A stretch of DNA of 64,000 nt, from positions 4,860,062-4,924,061 of the forward strand of contig CM018031.1 in assembly GCA_008638375.1 (NCBI GenBank), in the 5' to 3' direction. The notes beneath the pieces were generated by a model. It did no database searches and was not told the DNA's origin. It was given only the letters and a program-made list of their open reading frames with translations. Position 1 is the first letter of the stretch. Each line of letters opens with the position of its first letter. The DNA is from Nyssa sinensis (lineage: Eukaryota; Streptophyta; Magnoliopsida; Cornales; Nyssaceae). This document shows, in pieces, positions 23,796 to 34,001 of the stretch. The position numbers and the translations under genes were made by a program.

Positions 23796-24045
23796 CTCCC
23801 ACTGATTTTTGAATAATGTAGTTTGACAAGATATTCAAAATAATGCTCAACTCATCTAGCCTCTTAAGCCAAGCATCACATAACAAAGGGAAAACCACTG
23901 TTTACATCAACCAGCAATGACATGAGGTAAAAAAGGAGAATTTTTTTTGTCAAACCATGGCCAAATAAAAGCAAAAGCTTTATTGTTGTCACAGTACATG
24001 TTTGAAAAACCAAATTACATTGGTTTTAGAAAATAAGAGCATGCA

Positions 24046-24343
24046 TTAAACATACGCATCACGATTCTGCTGGAGTTAGGCTTCAACAACCTTATACATT
24101 CCCGTGACTTTTTCCTTGCCAGCTTTAATTTCCTCTTCCGTGGGTACCAAAATCACCCTTGGTGTAATACTTGCTAGTCATCTTAGAGATTGTACCACCA
24201 TCAGTTGATGCCTCTAACTTGACCTCAAATGATATTTTTTCAAGTTTATCTATCAGTGCATCTCCTTCAATCAAAGTGTATTTATACACGTGTCTCTTTA
24301 TTAAGCTCGTCAATGTAGTGTTTCATATATTTGAAATTGCTAC
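24046..24343 (-). pseudogene. PR-10 / Bet v 1-family exon 2, copy 2
   Basis: Second exon only. After a TGCAG acceptor the frame reads through [20 protein letters not shown], then [17 protein letters not shown], then breaks at one extra base before what should be the EEEIKAG helix. An in-frame stop interrupts the AYLL region, and the usual C-terminal stop follows DAYV. Exon 1 is missing: the intron runs to 24582 and then joins block D. It is the best preserved exon 2 of the four, but cannot be functional. Confidence 0.8.
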
Positions 24344-24582
24344 CTGCATGCATGAAGACAACCCATGTCACACATATTAAGATAATATATTGAATAGATA
24401 TGATCGAAGTGAGTGGTGCCCAGTGGCATTATTTAGCATAGTTCAAGTTCACGTGGAGGCAAAGGGAGGTGGGGTTAGTTGGGATTTAGTACCAGCGACT
24501 GTAATAATTGACTAAACTTCCCCAAAAAAATGTGAAAATTTTGGTAATCATATACTTCAACAAGGTAAGAGTTATAGTGAAA

Positions 24583-25540
24583 TCTAGAAGAAACGGAATA
24601 GTTCAAGAATGATGGTGCACGAAAGAAATCTCTCAGAGGTTGGCTTAGAATTGATTTGGATGAGTTTTAACGTATAAAGAATAGATTCAGAATTTTGGAT
24701 AACTTACTATAGCAGAATAATTTATTTATTGTTGGATTAAAATTATTGAAAGTGATTATAATTCACAAATGTCCCATTTGCCCTTTATAATTTATTAGAT
24801 AGTGTTGATGATTATTTGATAGAATATTATAAAATTAAGTTAAAAATTTTAATGAATAAGTAATTATAAAACTTAAATATCTAATGTAGTATTAAATAAA
24901 ACAATTTCATAAAAAATCAATTTGTAAATAAAATAATACGTTTATATTATATATATGTGTGTGTGTGTGTGTGTTATCTATATTATAAAGAAAAGTGATA
25001 TTAAACTATGTAAATAAAATAATATATATATATAGCACATTCAACCATATGAGTTGGAATGTCTTCATTTCACTTAAATTGATACTTTTCATTTCTCTTG
25101 TAAGCACATGAGAGAAATTATTCAATAGATCTATTCTAATAGTTGCTTCTAACGATCAAATGATGGTCATATGTGTATATACAATATATTATTATAATAA
25201 TTGCTCAGTACATGAGACTTACATGTTAAAATTATAATAATTTTTAAATTTTAAGAATACTTATATATGAGAGAAATAGAGGGTATTCATTTCAGTTGAA
25301 ATATGTATATAAGGCTGAGATTGCACACAAAACACTAAAAAAAAGTGGTTGATTTTTATTTTTTTTTTGGAATAAAGCCCAAAATGAAGGGCTTTTTCAC
25401 TTAGACAAACAATTAAAGCCCCCAATGTTGCGGTTAGCGGCATCATCCAGACCAACTATAGTTATAATTTCGTCATTTAAACATGATGTTGACTTTTGAC
25501 CAACAAAATATATAATCAAATCTGAGGGTCTTTTAATTTA
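24583..25540. repeat. Block D, copy without a resistance gene
   Basis: Matches the 5' flank of CNL1 from 7929 and of CNL2, including AGAAGAAACGG, GTGCACGAAAGAAATC, the GGGCTTT stretch (25375-25395) and the paired W-boxes (25489-25501). Its left border is a sharp junction with a PR-10 intron at TCTAG (24583-24587). A TG-rich microsatellite lies at 24950-24974. There is no gene. Confidence 0.65.
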
Positions 25541-26290
25541 CAAGCATTACGCTGGGATACCGTGATTTAAGTCATATATCAGTTCAGTTGTTGAATAAAA
25601 AAAGAAGAAGAAGAGATTCAATTCATTTGCCCCATGAAGTATGAAAAATAAAAAAATAATAGTACGAATGCATGCAACTTGGTAGCAACAAATAAACACT
25701 TGCAAGCAAACTAGACAGTCAGAGCTGCAAAAATTTAAAAAGATAAAAAAAAAAAAAAAAAAAAAAAGCAGAGCTAACCTGGTAAATGGTATGATACGTT
25801 GATTAATTCTTCTTCAAAATATTGATTATATTGAAAAGAAAGAGTGTGTGGCTGCCTGAGCAAATCCAAGAAGATAAAGGAACAGCTCTATTCAACTGCA
25901 AATCCTCTTGTGAAGGGAAAGAGTGAAATCCAGAAAAAACAATCACACTTTCTAATTAGCGGCCACCGTAATCTTGAAGACTTCAAATCAAATTATGCAT
26001 CCATAAAGCAAGATAATCTCATCTGTGGTGAGTAGGCCAAGCACGTGATTTAGTAGGCCATTATATTGGGGTCTACCATGCACCAAACTCCAAAGGAAAA
26101 GTAGTTATAGAAACATTACCTTTGACTTTGGATCCATACTTTTTTACCATTGATTTTAAATCATTTTTACATGTGAAAAGTTAGAAATTGTTTTCTTTTA
26201 TTTTAAAATATTAATTTATTAATCTTTATGTATAATACTTTTTAAATATGCTATTGTAAATAATGGAGATAATGAAGTGTAGAGGATATA
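25541..26290. repeat. Block E, shortened third-cluster copy
   Basis: Shares the GAGCTAACCTGGTAA segment, the region reading as AAGAAAGAGTGTGTGGCTG and the TATTGTAAATAATGGAGATAA stretch with the four other block-E copies, with an A-run at 25748-25767. Internal parts are lost. No gene is seen. Confidence 0.55.
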
Positions 26291-27049
26291 GAACTATGGA
26301 ATGAAAAATTAATTCACTTATTAGTGAGTGTTTTGAGTTACTTGTTTACTTATGCTTTTGGAGCCCAGTCTCCTTGGTTATGGCTTATCTTTTGAAAGTT
26401 CCAACTTCCAAGTATAGCTGTATAGGTATCCCTACACGGTCTGCTGTGAAAGTGAAAACTCTATTCTAGTAGCAAAGTACTGGGACGCATTAAAATAAAT
26501 ACTTGCCTGTCATCTAATAGATAGTACCAGCATCAGGATCGGGTAGAAGAAAAGTAAAAGATTTTTTTTTATAGTAAAAATAGAGGCTGTGGACCGGACA
26601 GGTAGAGTTTAAATGATTATTGGGCTGATTAAATGGCTATTGGACTGATAAAAGGAATTGGGTTTGATCGACTTTGGGCTAGGTTATATGGGCTGAAATA
26701 GAGCTCGGTCACTGAACAGTTGGGTCGGGTTGTGTATATGAAATAATTCACATCAGGATCTCTTTTCTTTGATCAGTTCCAAGGGTTTCAAAACCCTACA
26801 CATTGGATTAGAGGAGTATTTTTGTTATTTTAAAAAAAAATTTAGAAGAAGTTTTTGTAACTTGTTAATAAAAGTAAAGAAGGTTGGTATGATTTCAAAT
26901 AATTCAAAAAAAGTATTTGTAATCACTAAAAATTTTAGAAAAAATCAATGTAATTTAGTCAAGAAATTAATTACATAGATCTCTCCTTCTTTATAGCCTA
27001 ACGAACAGACACATTAGGCTAATGTCATTGACCCCAGCAATTTAAACAG
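26291..27049. other. Intergenic spacer
   Basis: No gene or repeat that I recognise. The part near 26600-26730 is rich in GGGC/GGGT words but shows no open frame of interest. Confidence 0.4.
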
Positions 27050-27640
27050 TTTTCTTGTATTATCTTTTGGCAAACTCAATTTCAATTTTTAAAGCAAAAC
27101 TGAACCTAATAAACAAGGATCATATCTACAATACATGTGCCTACACTAACTTCTTTTAAGGCATTATACATGAGATTTGGTGGGACATTTTTCCAAAACC
27201 AAGGAAAAATATTTTTAAAATTCTAAAATTAATTCAGAACCAATGGAATCAAAACTTTCCTAACTAAAAGTTATAACACAAACAAAACATTTCAAGAGAT
27301 AGTAAACTTGCTAAGTTGAAAGTCTCAAGAATGAGATTTATCTGAAATATGGCCAAGGTCACAAGAAAATAGTGAACTTTGATAGCATGATTTTTTCAAT
27401 TCATAATAGGTATTTTTTCACCCAATTTTCAAAATGCGTCGGAATGCAGAAATTACTCATTCTACATCACATGAGAAGGGAGTTAATTAGAAGCTTATAA
27501 AACTCAATGGTTTAAATTTGCCATTTATTTAAGTTAAAAATTACTACTAGAAAAGTCCCTTAAACCATCTGCCGTTGAAAGTTTAGGGACTAATTTAACT
27601 ACTAGATAAGTCCCCTTAACCACTTTTGTGATGCGTTAAT
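27050..27640. repeat. Block G relic, internally deleted
   Basis: The start (about 27050-27110) matches block G near 21530-21590, and 27330-27600 matches 22915-23200, including ATATGGCCAAGGTCACAAG. About 1.3 kb, including the whole polypyrimidine intron, is missing. Confidence 0.55.
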
Positions 27641-29345
27641 CAAAGGCCGCTGATAGTAATTGTGCACGATACCACAAGCGTTGTTAAAGCTTAACTAATG
27701 TAGCTTTAACTAAATTGTTGCTGAAGTTTTATGGTTGAAAGTGAAAGCGTCGCTAAATATAGTCTATTTGCCACACCTCTACAACATCACAAATAGTACC
27801 TTATTTGCAATGCACTCAAGCATCCTTAATAATATGACATTTAACTTTATATTTTTGCAGCATTGCTTAGGTGTTATCAATAATATACTTTTTACAATGT
27901 TGGCCTACCTTTTTGCAATGCTATGAGGCATCGATAAAGGTCTAATATATATTTTTTAATTATATTTTAAGTTTTTAATTTACATTTTATTTATGAAATA
28001 ACTTGTTAAAATTTCAAAAACTATCGTATTGAAGGTTCCTTCTATCAAACACAATCACATATTTCATTCTATTCCAAAACAATATAATTTCAATAACCAA
28101 AATCATATGTCATTCCATTCCAAGGTAATAAAAAATTCAACAAAATGTTTCAAATATATAGTCAACATTACATGCCATTGTCTCAAAATTAAAATGTCTT
28201 ACATTTAAGGTAAAAATAGATCTAAGTCTCAATGACCACATAACATGTCCAACTATCAACAAGCAAAGAAAGCCATTCCAATAATCACGTCCAAATCTGG
28301 AGGGGAAAAAAAAGGAAGAAAGAAAAAAAGTATAGATCAGTAGTTTTATTAAAAACAAATTGAAAATTCTGAAAATATTGCAAGGTATAACAAATCAAAG
28401 TACACAAATGAAGAACTAGGAATGTTGATGTTTACCAAGAAAGCTAATCTGTACACATATAGAACCACAAAAAAATTAAAAAAGACGACGGCAATAACTA
28501 AACAAATCCAACAAACTGGAAATCACTAGGAGCCATTCACAGGCCAAATAGAGAATAGAGTATCAACAAACAGAGCAAAATCAACCCACACTACTCTTAC
28601 TGTGCTAAAATCACCAAAAGATCTGGATTGCAACGACAACTCAATGTAATGGAAGAAAGTAAAAAATGAGTCAATCCGTTGGTACAAGAAATGGTCTAAA
28701 GCAGTTAAAAGCTCGTATGGTGCATTGTTGAGAAAATGAACTGTGATTAGTGTAATGATAAGCCGAAATTAGAATGTAAATTACTGAATGGAGTGGAGGA
28801 GAATCACTTTTTCTGTGACTTTCAGCAACTAAAAGTCTCTGTTATTCTCATTATTGTCCTCATTTATAATCGTTTTAGCAAATCTTGAGATTCACTATGG
28901 CCTGTGGGAGAGGTAAAAGAGTAAAAAGAAGGGGGAGGGGAGGGGAGGGGAGGATAAAGGAGTCCAGTGGTAATGTGTGGGAATGCCACTAGAATTTGAG
29001 AGTTTGTATGGAACTCACACAATACTTAAATCTTAATTAGGGGCCCTGTTGAAGAACAGGGGAATCAAATTAATCTCCTCCAACCTGAGATAGTTTGGTA
29101 ATGGTACCAAATTGTATAGTTTATTATTAATGATTTCTATTTGTAATTTTGGAGGGAAAAACACATTCTAATATTTTTTTTCTTAAAACCATTTTAAGCT
29201 AGAAATAAAATAAAAATACATGTAGACATTTTTTGACGTAAAAAAAAATTTGTAGAGATATTTTAGCTTATATAACGTATATGTGTATATTTTAAAGAGG
29301 ATATATATGTACATATGTGTAAGTATATATTATATATACAGTAGA

Positions 29346-29346
29346 G

Positions 29347-29396
<50 letters not shown>
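29346..29396. repeat. (TA)n(TG)n compound microsatellite
   Basis: About 20 bases of TA followed by 30 bases of TG, allelic in position to the runs in the other block-B copies. Confidence 0.9.
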
Positions 29397-29399
<3 letters not shown>

Positions 29400-30477
29400 A
29401 TTTTATGGTTTCCCCCTATTCGTATTTGGTACTCTTCAAAAAATAATAAGAAGAAAAGAAGAGAAGTCATTTTAAAATGTGTTATACATTAAATTCTAAT
29501 TTTTGAAATTTCTTAACGTAACTCAATGAGAAGATGAAAACATAACTCTAATTGTCTTTTTATGATAATATATCCTACTATTTTCATTAATAAATATGCA
29601 TGATTAAATGTAAATACATATTTTAAGCTTATTTTATTATATTTTTACTATTGATTTTGATATTTTATGGAATCAATACTTTTTAAAATAACTTTTATAA
29701 AATTTTAAATTATATTTAATTCACTATATGAATTATAAAAAAATAGAGTAAACATAATAGATGTTAATAGGAATACTCTAGTCAAATATAAAATCCCCAA
29801 ATAAAATATAATAATTACATATCTTAAGAAAATAAATAAATTACATATAAAATATTGATATAATTAAATATATGTTATCGCGATCAATCTTTTATTATGT
29901 TTCATTCTATAATCTAAACAAATAAGAAAAAATTACATCATAACTTTAAATATATAATGAATGAATTGGATACAAAAGAAACATCATATGGCCAAACTAC
30001 AACATGAAATCAAATGAACATAGCTAGAAAATTTACATTAATATTTAAATTAATAATGTATCTGGGATTATACATATGCAAATTCCATAATAAGTTTACA
30101 CAGCTGGATGTCCAAGCCTAGGCTATAACTTTAAATATATAATGAAAAAATAATTATTTTATTCATAAAAAAATTATTTAAAAGCACATTCAAATAAATT
30201 AATATTATGATCAACAATGATTTTTTAAAAATATTTGGATATCCATTACACACTTTAATGATTATGTCCGTGCGTAAAATTGCTCATCATATTAAAAAAT
30301 GACACCTGACATAAACCAAGAAATAAATGACTAAACTATATAAGTGTAATAACGTCATAGTAGAGTGGCCAGGGCAAAACTCATTGGGCAGGAACTTTGT
30401 CCCGCCCATACCCGGTCAACGGGCCAACTCTCTTAAGTTAACTACATGGTTGACTAATTTCAAATCTTCAAGTGGAA

Positions 30478-30665
30478 ACTAATTCGATGGGATTCTGATT
30501 CCCAAATGAATCAGGGAACAAAATGCACAATCACTCTCAACGCCAGCCATAGCATGATTCATTTCTATGATACTAATTCGATGGGATTCCGATTCTCAAA
30601 TGAATCAGGGAACAGAATGCACAATCACTCTCAACGCCAGCCATAACATGATTCATTTCTATGAT
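30478..30665. repeat. 94-bp tandem duplication in block B copy 3
   Basis: ACTAATTCGATGGGATTC recurs 94 bp later with the following sequence, differing at a few positions. The other block-B copies have a single unit. The 66-codon minus-strand frame ending IGIPSN (30573-30773) uses the second unit. Confidence 0.75.
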
Positions 30666-31690
30666 AGAGGGGTCAGCTGATACCAAGGGGACATTTTCAA
30701 GGCACCAACAACTATTCAAACACCAGAACCTCTGGCACAACAACTTGTTTCTAGTCTTTCTGCTTATTGTCAACCGTCATACTAACCAAACTCTAATTAG
30801 ATCGTCGGAGAACTTTTGGTCGGCACCACACCGGTGTTCTCTGACCAACTCTGATAGCTTTTATTTCTCTCACATGTTACATATATGATGTTTCTTCTAT
30901 TTGTACAAGTGAGTTGCAAAATAATAAAAATACATTTATGAGGTATTTGTAAATATCCTGATAATAGGCGTTGAAAAGTTTCAAAGAAATTGAATATACA
31001 ACATAAAGGCAATAATATGTAATATTTGATCCATTCCATGGAAAGAAGAGAAAAAGATAGTTTAGAGCTTTCTAAAATATTGAAAGAAGTATGTGATTAT
31101 ACTACGTAAAAGCACTAATATGTAATATTTGATTTATTTAACCCAATAAAGTCTTATTTCATGTATTTAAAGTTTATAATTATGTTGTCTAAATATAATT
31201 TTAAGTATTTTAATAATTTTTTAATAAACATCAATAATTTGTTAGAAGGAAGCACAATATGAGTTTTTATTAGAGTATATAAAAGAGATCATCCAATACG
31301 GTTATAAGGAGAAACATAAATAGATGGTAGAACGTTATTTTTTTAAGTACAACGTAAAAATATTACATGCAATAATTACCCGCTTTGCAGATGGAGTTGT
31401 TTCATTCAGCATCCATTGGTCATGTCCTACTTGAAATATAAATAAAATTATCTGTTAATACAGATATAGCATTATCATGAAAGAAAACCATCTGATTCAT
31501 AAAAATAGATAAGAGAAATGGCATTTTCCTATGAGAAATAGAAACGGAACTGACAATTATAAATAAATACATTTATATCTTAAAATATTTTTTCCTAAAG
31601 GATCAGACTCTAAAACTTCTCAAAAGCTGGAGTCTGAAAGAAATGAGTGAGGAAAAGGGCAGAATGGTGAACATGAAAAGATGCTATCGC

Positions 31691-33297
31691 TGTAAATTTT
31701 AGAGATTAATGTGTAAAATTTTTAAAAATTTGTGGAGTTATATACGTTATTTTAGAAACATGTGGAGGATTATAATTTTCATTAATACTCTTGTTTTCGT
31801 TTTAAGTCTGCCCCTTGTTTGCACTATCAAAGCAAGGGAGGAAAAAAAAAGCCAGACGCCCTGCATCTCCACCATCGCCGATCGTCCCTGTAATAGCCGG
31901 TCATCACTGCATCTCCGTTCATCCGAGCGCCAGGTATGTGTCTCCTCTTCTTCCTTTCTATCTTCTTCTCTGTCACTTCTTCTTTTCTTCTCCTCCTCTT
32001 TCTTCTCCAGTCCATGTGCCGAGTTTTATTTTGTTCTTTTCTTCTCTTTTTTTCTCTTCCTCTTCTTTTCTTTTCTTCTCATCCTCTTTATTTTATCTGT
32101 TCAGCCCAACATTCTGTGCCCCTGTGCTCCTTTTTTTTTTTCTTTTCTTTTCTTAATTTCTTCTCCTCCTCCCTCTTCTTCTTTTCTTTTCTTCTTCTCC
32201 TATGCTTTTCTTTTCTCTGTTCACTGCCCTGTCCAGAAACCCTTGTCCAAGCAATTTTTTTTTCTTTTCTTCTTCTTTTCTTCTCCTCCTATTATTTCTT
32301 CTTCTCCTCCTCCTATTCTTCGCTCTGTTCAGCGGAAGACTCCCTGTTCCAGTCCCAAAATTTTCTTATTTCCTATTTTTGTACGGCAAGGGAAAATTGC
32401 AGAGAACAATACTATATGCCCTCTGTTTTTTTTTTTTAATTACAGAAAAAGGGGGAAATTAAGCTAAGCTAAAGTTGTGAGTCTCCTCCCAGTGCTCTTT
32501 ACTCCCATTTAGTGCCACTGTGAGTCTCCTTCTCCAATTTTTCTTTATTTATTTATTATTGCAAAAAAAAATAATAATAATGTTTGCTGCCGGATGTTAT
32601 TGGAAATAATTGTTGTTTGTTGATTTATTAGGTGCTTTTTAATGTAATTAAAGAATATCTTAGAAATATTGTAGTGATTTGTGAATTTTTATGCCAATTT
32701 GACTGTGATATGTTAGGTTTTAATTTTATGATAAAAAAAAAAAATCAGCATGTCCCAACAAATCATATATTATTTTTTTAAAAAAAATAACTTATTCATG
32801 TCATATTTGTGTCTATGTTCATGTCCTATTCGTGTTTCATGTCCGTGTTTAGTAAATCTCAAGAATGAAATTTATCTAAAATATGGCCAAGGTCACAAGA
32901 AAATAGTGAATTTTAATCAGCATGAATTTTGAAATTCATAATTGGTATTTCCGACCCAATTTTGACAATGCATCCGAATCCAGAAATGACTCGTTCTACA
33001 TCACATGACAACGGAGTTAAGAAGCTTTATAAAATTCAAAGGTTCAAACTTGTCTATTTAAGTTGGAAATTACTACCAGAGAAATCCCTTGAACCATATG
33101 CCTCTAAAAGTTAAGTCCCTTAAACCATCTGCTGCTGAAAGTTTAGGGACTAATTTAACTATGGAGTAACCCTAAATATCAATAAAGAATTTTCCTTTGC
33201 AACACCTAATCTCTCCAATAAAGTGAGATACAAGATGTCACTCAATCACTAATACTATGCTTGGATAAATATGAAGGAAAGAAAAAGAGAAGATAAC
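31691..33297. repeat. Block G, copy 2, left part
   Basis: Matches 21600-23340 through the 5'-UTR-like exon, the polypyrimidine intron and the following 800 bp, then stops at ATAAC (33293-33297), the target duplication of the retrotransposon. The block continues at 45164. Confidence 0.7.
31934..32445 (+). other. Polypyrimidine-rich intron-like segment, copy 2
   Basis: Second copy of the C/T-rich segment, with the same CAG|GTATGTG and AATTACAG|AAAAAGGG borders as 21879-22492 but about 100 bp shorter. Retention of both splice-site-like borders despite length change hints at a real intron in the ancestor. Confidence 0.4.
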
Positions 33298-33924
33298 TGA
33301 TATACCATAAAAAGACAGGCCAATCAACACTTGACACGTATGACCACAGTCCGATTTATGTTCAGCTAGCATGATTCTCGTTCAGCCTATGACATCCAGA
33401 TCATCACATAAGGTCGGAAGTGACCAAACAAATATATCCAGAACTGATCACAGGGTCCAGACCAGAGCTTCAGATCTCGTCACCGCCTCAGCGGATTCCG
33501 AGCAGAGAATAGGGTAACAGTCTCCAGCACGGAAACTACCATTTATGATTATCTCCGCCTTAGCGGATTCCGGGCAGAGGATAAGGAAGTAGTCTCCAAT
33601 ACGGAAACTACCATTTATGATTATCTCCATCCACGACTTAATGCCCACAAGGTAACTGCAATCTCCGATGATCATATCCCTATATTCATGGCGTCGAATC
33701 CTAATCAACTTAGGAAAGCTTCGGCCTATATATTAAACCCTAGAGGTACGCTATCGATTTCATGCTCATTCTTTGACTTTCAATACAGTCTTTCAATTCC
33801 CTTACTCACTTAAGCATCGGAGCGGCTACCGCCGGAGCCAATCCGGTGGTCCTCTGATCATCTTTCTGAGTGTTCTACAGGTCACGGAGCCCTTACGTGT
33901 TGCGAGTCAAAAAGTGCAGCATCA
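33298..33924 (+). repeat. 5' LTR (627 bp)
   Basis: Begins TGATATACC and ends GCATCA. Same length and, by eye, the same sequence as the 3' LTR 11,239 bp downstream. TATATATTAAA at 33727-33737 is a likely TATA box, placing transcription start near 33760. A 72-bp tandem duplication (about 33485-33628), including CGGAAACTACCATTTATGAT twice, lies upstream of it in U3 and may act as an enhancer repeat. A minus-strand 86-codon frame here is not a gene. Confidence 0.95.
33727..33737 (+). promoter_or_regulatory. TATA box of the 5' LTR promoter
   Basis: TATATATTAAA about 190 bp before the end of the LTR and 265 bp before the gag ATG. The same sequence occurs in the 3' LTR at 44966-44976. Confidence 0.6.
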
Positions 33925-33927
33925 GTT

Positions 33928-33945
33928 TGGCGCCGTCTGTGGGAA
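33928..33945 (+). promoter_or_regulatory. Primer-binding site for minus-strand DNA synthesis
   Basis: TGGCGCCGTCTGTGGGAA starts three bases after the LTR. TGGCGCC would pair with a tRNA 3' end of GGCGCCA. I cannot name the tRNA with confidence. Confidence 0.7.
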
Positions 33946-34001
33946 CGACTAATCTCTACGTGCTTTATTCATAAACTCATCTTTTTCCCTACCGGAAAAC
34001 C

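Larger units (their letters stand above)
21591..24582. repeat. Block G, copy 1 (uninterrupted)
   Basis: About 3 kb containing a 5'-UTR-like exon, a long polypyrimidine intron, a MITE-like purine/pyrimidine stretch (about 23300-23790) and PR-10 exon 2. The second copy at about 31690-46540 is split by the retrotransposon, and an internally deleted third copy lies at about 27050-27640. It stands where the body of a CNL gene would be expected, between a CNL 3' relic and a CNL 5' flank. Confidence 0.65.
27641..31690. repeat. Block B, copy 3 (3' flank of a deleted CNL)
   Basis: Starts with decayed CACTA-like subterminal sequence (27641-27960) and then follows copies 1, 2 and 4. It ends at about 31680, some 75 bp short of where the CNL stop codon would lie by comparison with 53235-53310, and block G begins there. 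It contains a TA/TG microsatellite (29346-29396) and a 94-bp tandem duplication (30478-30665). No intact gene is seen. Confidence 0.6.

Noticed and set aside
33448..33708. 86-codon minus-strand frame in the 5' LTR, identical at 44687-44947
   Set aside because: Lies in U3 and reflects the 72-bp duplication; identity is due to LTR identity.
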